NCBI RefSeq assembly: GCF_014654205.1
Contig: NZ_BNAW01000004.1
Span: 283,369-347,368 of the forward strand
DNA: 64,000 bases
Reading direction: 5' to 3'
Origin: Amycolatopsis bullii
Lineage (GTDB): Bacteria > Actinomycetota > Actinomycetes > Mycobacteriales > Pseudonocardiaceae
The position numbers and the translations under genes were made by a program. The notes beneath the pieces are model-generated. The model had not been told where the DNA came from. It searched no databases and was given only the letters and a program-made list of their open reading frames with translations. Below are positions 15,694 through 24,669 of this stretch, in pieces (position 1 is the first letter of the stretch; the number at the start of each line of letters is the position of its first letter).

Positions 15694-16748
15694 GGCAGGA
15701 CCCTCCTCGGTCGGGACGGTCCCGGCTCGGCCGGGACCGCTGTCGTCGTCATGGGCACAGTGGGCAGGGCGGCCGCGCCGGCCTGCCGGTCGGTGAGGCG
15801 TCCGGTCGCGTGCAACCAGGCGACCGTGTCGCGCACGGTGCGGGCCACCGGCCGCGCCGGGACGCCGGCCCCGGGTGCGTCCGCGGCGACGGGCAGGGCG
15901 GAGGCGCAGACGTAGAGCGCGCCGTACTCGGCCGGGATGTGCCACGGCCAGCCGCGCTGCAGCAGGTCGGCACCCCGGCCGACCGGGAACATCGCCCGCG
16001 CCGGGAGGAACGCCGCCGGCAGGCGCCGCCCGGTCGCGGCCCGGACCACGGCGAGGTACTCGCGGGTGGTCAGGAAGTGGCCCGGCCCGAAGTACCCGTC
16101 GCCGGGCACGCCGTCGAACAGCCGCGCGTGCAGTTCCGCCGAGTCGCGGACGTCGCCGATCGGCAGCCCCCCCGACGGCCAGATCGGCATCAGCCCGCGC
16201 AGCAGGTCCCGCAGCCGCGCGTTCTGGTCGCCCAGGTGCGGGTCGTGCGGTCCGAGCAGCGCCGGCGGGTGGGTGACGGTGACCGGGACGCCGTCGGCGC
16301 GGTGCGCGCGGGCGATCCGCTCGGCCTCGGCCTTCGAGGCGAGGTAGGCCTCCCGCGGGGTGCCGACCGGGCTCGCCGCCCCGATCGTCGGCCCGGCCGC
16401 CGGGTACAGCGCCCCGACGGTGGAGACGTGCACGATCCGCCCGGTGCCCGCCCGGCGTGCGGCGGCGAGCACGACTTCGGTGCCGCCCGCGTTCACCCGC
16501 CACAGCTCGGCCCGGCGCCTGCTGTCGAAGGTGTAGACGCCCGCCGCGTGCAGCAGCGCGTCCGCACCGTCGACCAGCCGGGCGACGGAAGCGGGGTCCG
16601 TGACGTCGCCGGTCACGACGTCCACAGTGGACGGCACGGTCCGGCCGGGGTCGCGGGCGAGCAGCCGCACCCGGTGCCCGCGCCGCAGCAGGGCCGCGAC
16701 CGTGTGGGTCCCGAGGAAGCCGGTGCCGCCGGTGACCGCGATCAGCAT
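15690..16748 (-). CDS. NAD-dependent epimerase/dehydratase-family SDR
   Basis: A 352-residue extended SDR. The Rossmann motif is TGGTGFLGTHTV (residues 6-17), and DVVTGDVTD near residue 45 and LLHAAGVYTF near 65 complete the cofactor site. The catalytic YxxxK is YLASK near residue 135, preceded by VSTVGALYP, which supplies the Ser. The family oxidises, reduces or epimerises sugars, or reduces ketones of polyketides (dihydroflavonol-reductase-like). It is the fourth gene of the PksE operon, 14 bases after the flavin reductase, and its stop overlaps the 61-residue peptide gene. A tailoring role on the polyketide-derived core is likely; the substrate is not known. Confidence 0.87.
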   Translation of the reverse strand: MLIAVTGGTGFLGTHTVAALLRRGHRVRLLARDPGRTVPSTVDVVTGDVTDPASVARLVDGADALLHAAGVYTFDSRRRAELWRVNAGGTEVVLAAARRAGTGRIVHVSTVGALYPAAGPTIGAASPVGTPREAYLASKAEAERIARAHRADGVPVTVTHPPALLGPHDPHLGDQNARLRDLLRGLMPIWPSGGLPIGDVRDSAELHARLFDGVPGDGYFGPGHFLTTREYLAVVRAATGRRLPAAFLPARAMFPVGRGADLLQRGWPWHIPAEYGALYVCASALPVAADAPGAGVPARPVARTVRDTVAWLHATGRLTDRQAGAAALPTVPMTTTAVPAEPGPSRPRRVLP

Positions 16749-16762
16749 GACGTTCGCCTCCC

Positions 16763-17338
16763 TCAGGCCGCGCGGGCCCGCCCGTCGATCCGGTGGTAGC
16801 CGCCGCCGTAGAAGACGAGCGCGTGTTCGCCTTCGCCGCGGCTGGTGGCGACCACCCGGCCGAGGAAGATCGAGTGGTCACCACCCGACACCACCTGGGC
16901 GAGCTCGCATTCCAGCCACGCCAGCGCGCCGGTGAGCAGCGGTGCGCCGGTCAGGTCGCCCGCCGTGTAGCCGACCGCGTCGAACTGGGCGATCCCGTCG
17001 GGACGGCGCCAATCGGCGAAGTACTTCGACAGCTCCTGCTGCTCGGCCGCGAGGATGTTGACCCCGAACGAGCCCGCGGTGACGATCGCGGTGTGCATCC
17101 GGGCCGCCTTGGACACGCAGCACAGCACCATCGGCGGTTCCAGCGACACCGACGAGAACGCGTTGGCGGTCATGCCGTGCGCGGCCTCCCCGCCCGCCGT
17201 CAGCACCGTCACCCCGGTCGCGAACTGGGCCATCACCTGCCGCAGGCCCGGCTGGACGGAGAGGCCACTGCGGGCGCGTGACGTCCGCAGCCGTTTGAGC
17301 ACGGGAGCCCCCTCGGAAGGCTCTGCGTCGTAGCCCAC
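16763..17338 (-). CDS. Flavin reductase-like protein (enediyne E6-type)
   Basis: A 191-residue protein of the flavin reductase domain family. The FMN-binding core is FATGVTVLTAGGEAAHGMTANAFSSVSLEPPMVL (residues 38-71). NSGSFGVNIL-type text appears as TAGSFGVNILAAEQQELS, and GDHSIFLGRVV lies near residue 155. Such proteins reduce FAD or FMN with NADH for a separate flavin-dependent monooxygenase or halogenase; SgcE6 of C-1027 is an example in enediyne clusters. GTG at 17338 follows the thioesterase stop with a one-base gap. Flavin monooxygenase genes are not adjacent, so the partner may be the oxidoreductase at 12.5 kb or lie outside the window. Confidence 0.85.
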   Translation of the reverse strand: MGYDAEPSEGAPVLKRLRTSRARSGLSVQPGLRQVMAQFATGVTVLTAGGEAAHGMTANAFSSVSLEPPMVLCCVSKAARMHTAIVTAGSFGVNILAAEQQELSKYFADWRRPDGIAQFDAVGYTAGDLTGAPLLTGALAWLECELAQVVSGGDHSIFLGRVVATSRGEGEHALVFYGGGYHRIDGRARAA

Positions 17339-17339
17339 G

Positions 17340-17792
17340 TCAGACTCCCTTGCCGTTGACCGCGGCCGTCGCGTAGGGCGCCAGCGCTTCGCGCAGCTGC
17401 TCGGGGACCCGTGACGGCACGGTGGCCGTGTTCGGCCCGCGCATGCAGGCGATCCGCTGCCGACCCCGCGCCACGAGCCGCTCCTTGCCGTCGGTGGTGA
17501 GGTGGACGTAGTCGAAGGCGAACTGCACCTGCGTCGAGGTGAGTTCCTCCAGCCGCATCCGGATGGACAGCTCGTCGAACGCGGTGATCTCGGCGAAGAA
17601 CTCGCACTCCACCTTGAGGGTGAACAGCTTGAGGTCGTGGCGGACCTCTTCGAGCACCGCCGGCGCCTTTTCCTTCAGGAACATCTCGCGGCACCGGCCC
17701 TGCCAGCGCACGTAGTTCACGTAGTAGACGTTGCCCACCAGGTTGGTCTCTTCGAAGCCGACCGTGTGGCGGATCTCGTAGTAGTCGGACAT
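17340..17792 (-). CDS. Enediyne-type hot-dog thioesterase (E10/CalE7/DynE7-like)
   Basis: A 150-residue hot-dog-fold thioesterase. The opening YYEIRHTVGFEETNLVGNVYYVNYVRWQGRCREMFL is the hallmark of the enediyne TE group, which carries NxxYYxxYxxWQGxxRE and lacks the usual acidic catalytic residue. These enzymes release the polyene chain from the PksE ACP. The gene starts one base after the pksE stop, the conserved gene order in known enediyne clusters. Its pairing with PksE is the strongest single marker that this is an enediyne-type locus. Confidence 0.92.
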   Translation of the reverse strand: MSDYYEIRHTVGFEETNLVGNVYYVNYVRWQGRCREMFLKEKAPAVLEEVRHDLKLFTLKVECEFFAEITAFDELSIRMRLEELTSTQVQFAFDYVHLTTDGKERLVARGRQRIACMRGPNTATVPSRVPEQLREALAPYATAAVNGKGV

Positions 17793-17793
17793 C

Positions 17794-20700
17794 TCAGTTC
17801 CCCTCTGCCTGGAGCACGGCGAAGACGATCGGGGCGGTCCGGTCGTTGACGGTGGTCGACCAGGTGGCGATCCGGGCGTTGCCGGAGGCCAGCAGCGCCC
17901 ACCCGTCGGCGTCGACCTGGCGCACGGTCAGCGCCTGGGTCATCGACCCGGTCTTGCGCACGCACTCCAGCGCGCTCCACACCCGGGTGTTGGCCACGCT
18001 GACCGGCTCGCCGGTGTCCGCGGCCAGCAGGCGGCCGAGGGCGAGGAGCTCTTCGCCGAGCAGGCCGGTCCAGTCCTCCTCGCTGCGTTCGATCGCCGTC
18101 TCGATGTCGCACGCCACCGGGCTGGTGCCGGCGACCGCGAGGGTCAGCTGTGCGGTGTGCGACGCGGTGATGTGGACCCCGCCGTCGCACTCCGGCTTGC
18201 CGTCGGGGCGGTACCGGATCTCGACCGGCCGGTCGAGCGCCCGGCCCGCGGCGAGCGCCGTCTGCGCCCTCCGCTCGGCGGTGCCCTCGGCCGGGCGCCC
18301 GGCCGGGTCCGGCTCGAGCACCACCGACCGCGTCCCGCCGAGCAGCCGCTCACAGGAGCGCTCCAGATAGGACCCCAGCATCGAGGGGACCCACGGCCCG
18401 GCACCGTCGCGCTTGCGGACCGCGCGCAGCTTCAGGCCTTCCCAGCGCTCGACCAGCGTCCCGTCGGGGTTGCGCACGTCGAGGTCGTAGACGTAGCTGT
18501 CGCCGTCCTGGGAACGTTCCTTCGCGTCCAGCAGGACGTACTCGTCGTGCTGACGCCCCGGCTCGGCCAGGTACAGCTTCTCGATGCCCTGCGGCAGCAG
18601 CGTCGCGTCGGGGACGCAGCACTGGATCGCGTGCATCATCGCGTCCCGCGTGCCGGGATCGGCCAGCAGCCGCTCCTGGGGCAGGAAGGGCGCGAACCAC
18701 GAGAAGTCCGCGCTGGTCGCGATCTCGGCGACCGCGTGCCGGGCGCTCGCCCGCCGGTAGCCGAGCACGCGCTGGAACCGCTTGCCCTGGAACAGGACCG
18801 AGCCGTACAGCTCGCTGATCGGCTCCACCGGGACCGGCGGCAGCGCGACGTCGCGGGCGGCCTTCTCCCCCAGCTCGGCCGGCCGGGCGAAGCTCAGCCG
18901 GGCCCGGAAGTGGTCGGCGCTGAACCCGGTCTCGTCACTGCGGATGACGACGTCCACGGTGTCGGCGTCACGCGCCAGCGTGGCCAGCCGGATCGTGGTC
19001 GACCCGCCGGGCGAGACGATGATCGGCCGGAGGAACTCGACGTCGGAGAGCACCGGGGTGCCGGTGCGGTCCAGCGTCGCCGCCGCGGCCTGCGTCATCG
19101 CCTCCATGCCGAGCACCGCCGGGAACAGCAGCTGCCCGTCGAGCAGGTGGTCGGTCAGGTACGGGTCGGCCCCGTCGGACAGGTCCGCCTCGGTGATCAG
19201 CTCGACGCCCGGGTAGTGCACGATCGCGCGGTCGACGAACCGGGTCAGCGGCAGCTCCCGCTTCCGGATCGGCAGCGTGGGCAGGCCCGACGTGCGGCCG
19301 CAGACCACCAGCACCGGCGGCGCGGCCGGGTCGGCCAGCACCCGGCGGAGGATGGTGATGCCCTCCTCGGTCGGGATCGGCGTGATGCCGTCGCGCATCA
19401 GGGCGCTGACCACGCCGAGCTTCTCGCCCATGCCGGTGCCCGACCAGACCGACCACTCCAGCGCGATCGCCCGTGCCTTCGGGTGGTCCTGGCCGAAGCG
19501 CAGGGTCAGCTCGGTCATCCAGTCGTTCGCCGTGGCGTAGTGCGCTTCACCGCGCAGGCCGGCCCGGCCGATGATGCTGCCGAAGGTGACCAGGAGCTTG
19601 ATCCGGTCCTGGTCGACCGCGGCGAGCACCGCGTTGAGGCCGCCGATCTTCGGGGCGAGGGTCTTGCGGAAGCTGTCCTCGGTCAGGCTGAAGAGGGCAG
19701 CCGGCTCGTTGCGGCCCGCGCCGTGCAGGATCGCGGTGACCGGGCCGAGTTCGGCCTCCACCCGGGCGATCGCCTCGGCGACCTGCGGGGCGCTGGTGAC
19801 GTCGGCCCGCTCGTAGCGGTAGCGGATGCCCACCGCCTCCATGCGGTCGAGGTTCTCCGCCAGCTCGCTGTCGGACTCCGGGTCGCTGCGGCCGAGCAGG
19901 GCCAGCCGCGCCCCGGAATCCTTGGCGAGCGCCAGCGCGCTCTCCGCCGTGATGCCCTTGCCGCCGCCGGTGACGAGCAGGACGTCGGTCGCGTCCAGCG
20001 AGTGGCGCAGCGGGCCGGGCTTCGGGGCGGGCAGCGCGGACAGCCGCGGCACCGTGCGCCCGCCGTCGGCGCCGTAGCGCGCTTCGGTGAAGTCCGTGGT
20101 CGCGGCCACCTCGGCCACCACCGTGGTCACGGCCCATGCGATCGCGTCCACATCGGACGGTGCCGGGTCGGCGAGGTCGACGATCGTCGTCTTCGCCGAC
20201 GGGTCCTCCAGGCGCAGGGTCCTGGCCAGGCCGGCGGCCCCGTAGCCGTGGTGGACGACCACGAACCGCGTGCCGTTGGGGGCGGCCATGACCGCACGGC
20301 CGGCTTCGAGGAACAGGCCGACGTGGCTGGCGTCGCAGTCCGCCGGCAGGCAGAGCAGCACGCCGTCCCCGGCGCCGGACCGCGCGAGCGCGGCCTTCAG
20401 CGGTTCGGCCAGCGGGTGCCGCGGCGTCGCGAAGACCTGCCAGTCGGCGTTCCCCGCCCCCGCGGTGAGGTCCGCGGCGGGCCGCGGCGCGGGCACGTAC
20501 TCGACCGCGAACGGCCGGACCCACGGACCCACGCCGGGGGCCTCACCGGCGGCGGTGTCGGCCGGCTTGGCCGTCTGCGCGAGCTCGTCGATCATCTCGG
20601 CGAGGTCGCCGAGGCACACCGTCGCGAAGTTCGGCATGCCCTCCAGCGCGGGGCGGCCCAGCGCCCGGGTGACGTCGTTGACCAGCTGCCCGACCGTGAT

Positions 20701-23622
20701 CGACGACAGGTGCAGGTCGTCGAGCGGGTGCGTGTCCGCGGTGACCGCCTCCAGGGGCAGCTCGACGCGCTCGGCGGCGAACCGGCACAGCAGGTCCAGC
20801 GTCGAACCGGCGTCCCCGCCGGACTCCTCGGCCTCGGCCGCGGCGGCCTCCGCCTTCTCCGCGGCCAGCTCGGCGGCCAGCTCGCTGTCGATCGACGCCC
20901 CCGCCTCGCACGGGCTGGCCAGGAAGGTGAACTGGCCGTCGGCGGGCAGGGCGCGGACGATCCGGCCTTCGAACAGCGCGTCCACCGAGATCTGCGCGCC
21001 GAGCGCGAACGCCGCGCCCACGACCCGCAGCAGGCCCTGCAGCGACGCGTTGTCCGTGTCGATCGCGAGCACCGGGGTCTCCGGCGCGATCTCTTCGAAC
21101 AGCCCGGTCAGCACCCGGCCGGGCCCGACCTCGACCACCAGGTCGCTGCGCTCGGCCACCTTGGCGGCGGCCTCGCGGAAGCGGACCGGCAGCACGATCT
21201 GGTCGCGCAGCAGCCCGGGCAGGTCCTCCGCGGCGTGCAGCATGTCCCCGCTGACCGTCGAGACGACCGGCCGCTCCAGCCGCGCGAAGCCGAACTCGGC
21301 GAGCCGCTCGGTCATGGCGTTCGCGGCCGGCTCGACGGCGGGCGAGTGGAAGGCGTGCGAGACCTTGACGCGGGTCGCGGTGACCCCCTGGGCCTTCGTC
21401 CGGGCGACGATCCGGTCGATCGCCCCGGCCGGCCCGGAGATCACCGTCTGCTCGGGCGCGTTGTACCCGGCGATGACGACGTCGTCGCCCAGGCCCAGCT
21501 CCTCGACCCGGCCGGGCGAAGCGGCGATGCTCGCCATCGCGCCGGTGCCGTCGCCCACGGTCGTGGCCATCACCTTGCCGCGGATCGTGGCGAGCTTCAG
21601 CAGCGCCCGCTCGTCGAGCGCGCCGCCCCAGTGCAGTGCGGTCAGCTCGCCGAGGCTGTGGCCGGTGGCCGTCGACGCCTCGATGCCGAACGAGCGCAGC
21701 ACCCGCAGCGCGGCCAGCGAACCGGTGACGATCCGGGGCTGCGCCACCTCGGTGGCGACCTGGTCACCGGTGGTGGGCAGCGCGGCGGCCCGGTGGATCT
21801 CGTCCGCCACGGCGAACCGGCGGCGCAGCGCCCCGTCGCCACCGCGGCCGGAACCCTGGCCGGGGAACAGGTAGCCGATCTTCGGCGCGGAGCCGCGGCT
21901 GCTCGCGAAGATGCCGTCGGCGCTGTCGAAGACCGAGTCACCGGAGTCGAGCTGCTCGAGGAGCTTGGTCAGCTTCCGCTCGGCGTGCTCGGGGTTGGCC
22001 GCGACGACCGCGGCGCGCACCGGCTTGCCCGACAGGTCCTTCGCCAGCGTGCCGGCGAGGTCGGTCAGCTCCGCGAACGACAGCTTCGGCACGGTTTCCA
22101 GCACCGCGGCGATGTTCCCGCGCAGGGTGGCGAGGTCGTCGGCGTCGAACAGCAGCAGCTCGGCGTCCTGGCGGCCGGCGACCAGCGAGCGGGCCCGCTC
22201 GTCGAGCTCCCGGCGCCGGGGTGCGGTCGGCGCCTCGGTGACCGTGACGTGGGAGTTGATGCCGCCGAAGCCCATCGCGGAGACACCGGCGCGGACCGGC
22301 TGGTCCTCCGGCCACAGCGTCGCCTCGCGCGGGACGTACATCCGCGCCGAGGAGCCGGTGAGCGACTCGTGCGGGTTGTGGTGGCCGGTCGCGGGCGGGA
22401 TGACCTGGTGGTACACCGCCAGCGTCGCCTTGATCAGGCCGGCGACCCCGGCCGCCGCCTTGGTGTGGCCGATGTTGCCCTTGATCGTCGACAGCGCGGC
22501 CTGCTTGGCCAGCGGGTCGGCGTCGCGGCGGGCCGTGGACAGCGCCTCGATCTCGGTTTCGTCGCCCAGCGCGGTGCCGGTGCCGTGGCCCTCGAAGTAG
22601 GAGACGGTCTCGACGCCGTAGCCGGCGCGGTCGTAGGCGCGCTTGAGGGCCAGCCGGTGCCCGGACGCCTTGGGCCGGGTGATGCCGCCCTTGCCGTCGG
22701 ACGACACGCCCCAGCCGCCGATCGACGCGTAGATCCGCTTGCCCTGCTCCAGCGCGTCGCTCTCGCGCATCAGGACCAGCATGCCCGAGCCCTCGCCGGG
22801 CCAGAAGCCGTTCGAATCGGCGTCGTAGACCTTCATCTCGCGCTTGGCCAGCGCGCCGGTCTTCGCGAAGCCGATCACCTCGAACGGGTCGATCGACAGG
22901 TCGACCCCACCGGCGATGGCGAGGTCGAGGTCGCCCTGGACGAGCGCGTTGGCCGCGGTCACCACCGACAGCAGCGAGGACGAGCAGGCGCCGTCGACGG
23001 TGTAGCCGCCGCCGGCGAAGTCGAAGTGGTTGCAGACGCGCCCGGCGATCGTGTTGGCCAGGCCGCCGGCGAGCGTGTCCTCGTTGATCTCGGGGAACGG
23101 CTCCTTGTACTGGACTTCGAGCTCCCGCAGGAAGTTCGCGGTCTCCTCGTCCTCCCAGCCGCGGGCGGTCAGCGCCGCCGCGACCGTGCGGCGCACGTAC
23201 GGCCAGCGCAGCCGCATGATGTTGGCGCGGGAGAACTCACCGGTGAGGCTGTTGCCGATGACGACGCCGGTGCTCTGCTTCGGGGCGCCTTCGCCGTCAC
23301 CGAACCCGGCGTCCGCGAGGGCCTCCGCGGCGACCTCGAGGGCGAGCCAGTGCGTCGTGTCGGTCGCCCGGAAGGTGCTGCCGGCGACCTTGTGCGCCAC
23401 CCGGTCGAACTCGTAACCCCGCAGCACGGCCGCCTTCTGCGAGTAGAAGCGGTCCGGTGCCTTCGGGTCGGGCGAGTAGTAGTCCGCCCGGTTCATCCGC
23501 TCGTCCGGCAGCCTGCGGAACGCCCGCCGCCCGGCCAGCACGTTTTCCCAGAGCTCCTCCGGAGAACTCGCGTCGGGGTACCGGAGACCGATACCGACGA
23601 TCGAAATCCGCTCTACGCTCAT
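17794..23622 (-). CDS. pksE: Enediyne-type iterative polyketide synthase PksE
   Basis: A 1942-residue iterative type I PKS. KS covers about residues 1-470: Cys213 in DGACSSS, then EGHGTGT and GNIGHTKAA with the two His. AT is about 560-900, with Ser656 in GHSLGE. ACP is about 930-1010, with DDLHLSSI, Ser973 or 974. KR starts near 1215 (VTGGGKGI) and DH has His1492 in DHLLDGQLLFP. A built-in phosphopantetheinyl transferase closes the chain, with Asp1839 in CDIE and WSALECVRK. This order and length are those of enediyne PksE, which makes a linear polyene and primes its own ACP. ATG 23622 has GGGAG 10 bases upstream. The 252-base gap before it is the likely promoter. Nine- versus ten-membered type cannot be told from this. 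Confidence 0.95.
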   Translation of the reverse strand: MSVERISIVGIGLRYPDASSPEELWENVLAGRRAFRRLPDERMNRADYYSPDPKAPDRFYSQKAAVLRGYEFDRVAHKVAGSTFRATDTTHWLALEVAAEALADAGFGDGEGAPKQSTGVVIGNSLTGEFSRANIMRLRWPYVRRTVAAALTARGWEDEETANFLRELEVQYKEPFPEINEDTLAGGLANTIAGRVCNHFDFAGGGYTVDGACSSSLLSVVTAANALVQGDLDLAIAGGVDLSIDPFEVIGFAKTGALAKREMKVYDADSNGFWPGEGSGMLVLMRESDALEQGKRIYASIGGWGVSSDGKGGITRPKASGHRLALKRAYDRAGYGVETVSYFEGHGTGTALGDETEIEALSTARRDADPLAKQAALSTIKGNIGHTKAAAGVAGLIKATLAVYHQVIPPATGHHNPHESLTGSSARMYVPREATLWPEDQPVRAGVSAMGFGGINSHVTVTEAPTAPRRRELDERARSLVAGRQDAELLLFDADDLATLRGNIAAVLETVPKLSFAELTDLAGTLAKDLSGKPVRAAVVAANPEHAERKLTKLLEQLDSGDSVFDSADGIFASSRGSAPKIGYLFPGQGSGRGGDGALRRRFAVADEIHRAAALPTTGDQVATEVAQPRIVTGSLAALRVLRSFGIEASTATGHSLGELTALHWGGALDERALLKLATIRGKVMATTVGDGTGAMASIAASPGRVEELGLGDDVVIAGYNAPEQTVISGPAGAIDRIVARTKAQGVTATRVKVSHAFHSPAVEPAANAMTERLAEFGFARLERPVVSTVSGDMLHAAEDLPGLLRDQIVLPVRFREAAAKVAERSDLVVEVGPGRVLTGLFEEIAPETPVLAIDTDNASLQGLLRVVGAAFALGAQISVDALFEGRIVRALPADGQFTFLASPCEAGASIDSELAAELAAEKAEAAAAEAEESGGDAGSTLDLLCRFAAERVELPLEAVTADTHPLDDLHLSSITVGQLVNDVTRALGRPALEGMPNFATVCLGDLAEMIDELAQTAKPADTAAGEAPGVGPWVRPFAVEYVPAPRPAADLTAGAGNADWQVFATPRHPLAEPLKAALARSGAGDGVLLCLPADCDASHVGLFLEAGRAVMAAPNGTRFVVVHHGYGAAGLARTLRLEDPSAKTTIVDLADPAPSDVDAIAWAVTTVVAEVAATTDFTEARYGADGGRTVPRLSALPAPKPGPLRHSLDATDVLLVTGGGKGITAESALALAKDSGARLALLGRSDPESDSELAENLDRMEAVGIRYRYERADVTSAPQVAEAIARVEAELGPVTAILHGAGRNEPAALFSLTEDSFRKTLAPKIGGLNAVLAAVDQDRIKLLVTFGSIIGRAGLRGEAHYATANDWMTELTLRFGQDHPKARAIALEWSVWSGTGMGEKLGVVSALMRDGITPIPTEEGITILRRVLADPAAPPVLVVCGRTSGLPTLPIRKRELPLTRFVDRAIVHYPGVELITEADLSDGADPYLTDHLLDGQLLFPAVLGMEAMTQAAAATLDRTGTPVLSDVEFLRPIIVSPGGSTTIRLATLARDADTVDVVIRSDETGFSADHFRARLSFARPAELGEKAARDVALPPVPVEPISELYGSVLFQGKRFQRVLGYRRASARHAVAEIATSADFSWFAPFLPQERLLADPGTRDAMMHAIQCCVPDATLLPQGIEKLYLAEPGRQHDEYVLLDAKERSQDGDSYVYDLDVRNPDGTLVERWEGLKLRAVRKRDGAGPWVPSMLGSYLERSCERLLGGTRSVVLEPDPAGRPAEGTAERRAQTALAAGRALDRPVEIRYRPDGKPECDGGVHITASHTAQLTLAVAGTSPVACDIETAIERSEEDWTGLLGEELLALGRLLAADTGEPVSVANTRVWSALECVRKTGSMTQALTVRQVDADGWALLASGNARIATWSTTVNDRTAPIVFAVLQAEGN

Positions 23623-23874
23623 GCCACCGCACTCCCACTGGCTCTCGAGCCCCATACCATCGGAACCGTCCGGTCCCGGCTGTCCACCGGTGCGGGACCC
23701 GGGGTCCAGCCGCTGGCCTGTCTCCGTCTGGCGGCGCCGCCGCTGCCCGGTGCTCCGGGTCGCCGGGCCATCCGGTCCAGCATCTCCGGGCGATGCGGAC
23801 CGGCTTCTCCTCTTGCTGCCCGTGCCCGGGTCGTCAGCACGACCGGACAACGACCCGTACTGTCCACAAAGGAT

Positions 23875-24669
23875 TCAAGCGTCGAACTGGCCGGGGCGGC
23901 GCCCCGCCCCGGCCGGCCCGCGATAGGCCTGGGCGATGTCGAGCCACTGGTCGGCCAGCGTGCCCGTCGCCCGCACGTCGAGGTCGAAGCGGTGCCGCCG
24001 CCGGGTGACGAGCAGGCAGAAGTCCTCGGCACTGCCGGTGACCCGCTGGGCCGCGTCCTCGGGCCCGAACGCCCAGAGCCCCCCGGAGGGCGCGGTGAGC
24101 TCGAACCGGAACTCTTCCGCGGGCGGCGTCAGGTTCCGCGCCTCGTAGCCGAAGTCCCGGACCCGAACGGAAAACCCGGCGATGTGCCGGATCCGGTCGG
24201 TGCGCTCGCGGCGCACGCCGAGCGCGTCGGCGACGTCCTGGCCGTGGGCGAACACCTCCATCATCCCCGCGCACGCCAGCACGTACGGCGGCAGCGGGTT
24301 CACCAGCCACGGCACCAGCTGGTTCCCGGGCACGGCCGCGAGGGCCTTGAGCCCCGCGTCCCGCTCGGCCCGCCAGCGCGTCAGGAGCACCTCGGCCGGG
24401 TCGTGGACGTAGTCCTCCAGCGCGGCGTTGACCGCGGCCTCGAACCCACCGGACAGCGACTTCGTCATGGCGACGAACGCCTCCGGCTGCGCCGCCGACA
24501 GCCCTGCGATGCGGAAGATGAACGCGAGGTGCGCGATCTGGTGGCGGACGGTCCAACCCGGCGCGGGCGTGGGGGTGTCCCACTCCGCCTCGGTGAGCCC
24601 CGCGACGAGCGCGTCCACCTCGGCGGCCTCGGCGGTCAGGTCGGCGATCACGCCCGTGGTGTCAGTCAC
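23875..24669 (-). CDS. TIGR03084-type DinB-like metal-binding protein
   Basis: A 264-residue protein. The first part is a DinB/MDMPI-like four-helix bundle: EAEWDTPTPAPGWTVRHQIAHLAFIF near residue 30 supplies one His pair and VFAHGQDVADALG near residue 140 another His. The second part (from about 190) is beta-rich (FRFELTAPSGGLWAFGPEDAAQRV). TIGR03084 proteins belong to the mycothiol/bacillithiol-dependent transferase superfamily, so a thiol-linked detoxification or isomerase role is possible. The GTG at 24669 overlaps the CMD gene by 8 bases. It is the last gene of the tailoring operon 33431-23875 and sits just upstream of pksE. A paralogue lies at 39244. Confidence 0.8.
   Translation of the reverse strand: MTDTTGVIADLTAEAAEVDALVAGLTEAEWDTPTPAPGWTVRHQIAHLAFIFRIAGLSAAQPEAFVAMTKSLSGGFEAAVNAALEDYVHDPAEVLLTRWRAERDAGLKALAAVPGNQLVPWLVNPLPPYVLACAGMMEVFAHGQDVADALGVRRERTDRIRHIAGFSVRVRDFGYEARNLTPPAEEFRFELTAPSGGLWAFGPEDAAQRVTGSAEDFCLLVTRRRHRFDLDVRATGTLADQWLDIAQAYRGPAGAGRRPGQFDA

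Noticed and set aside
17794..23622. Ordinary modular or PUFA-type polyketide synthase
   Set aside because: A single KS-AT-ACP-KR-DH chain ending in a phosphopantetheinyl transferase, with the adjacent enediyne thioesterase and UnbL/U/V genes, fits PksE and not a modular or PUFA system.
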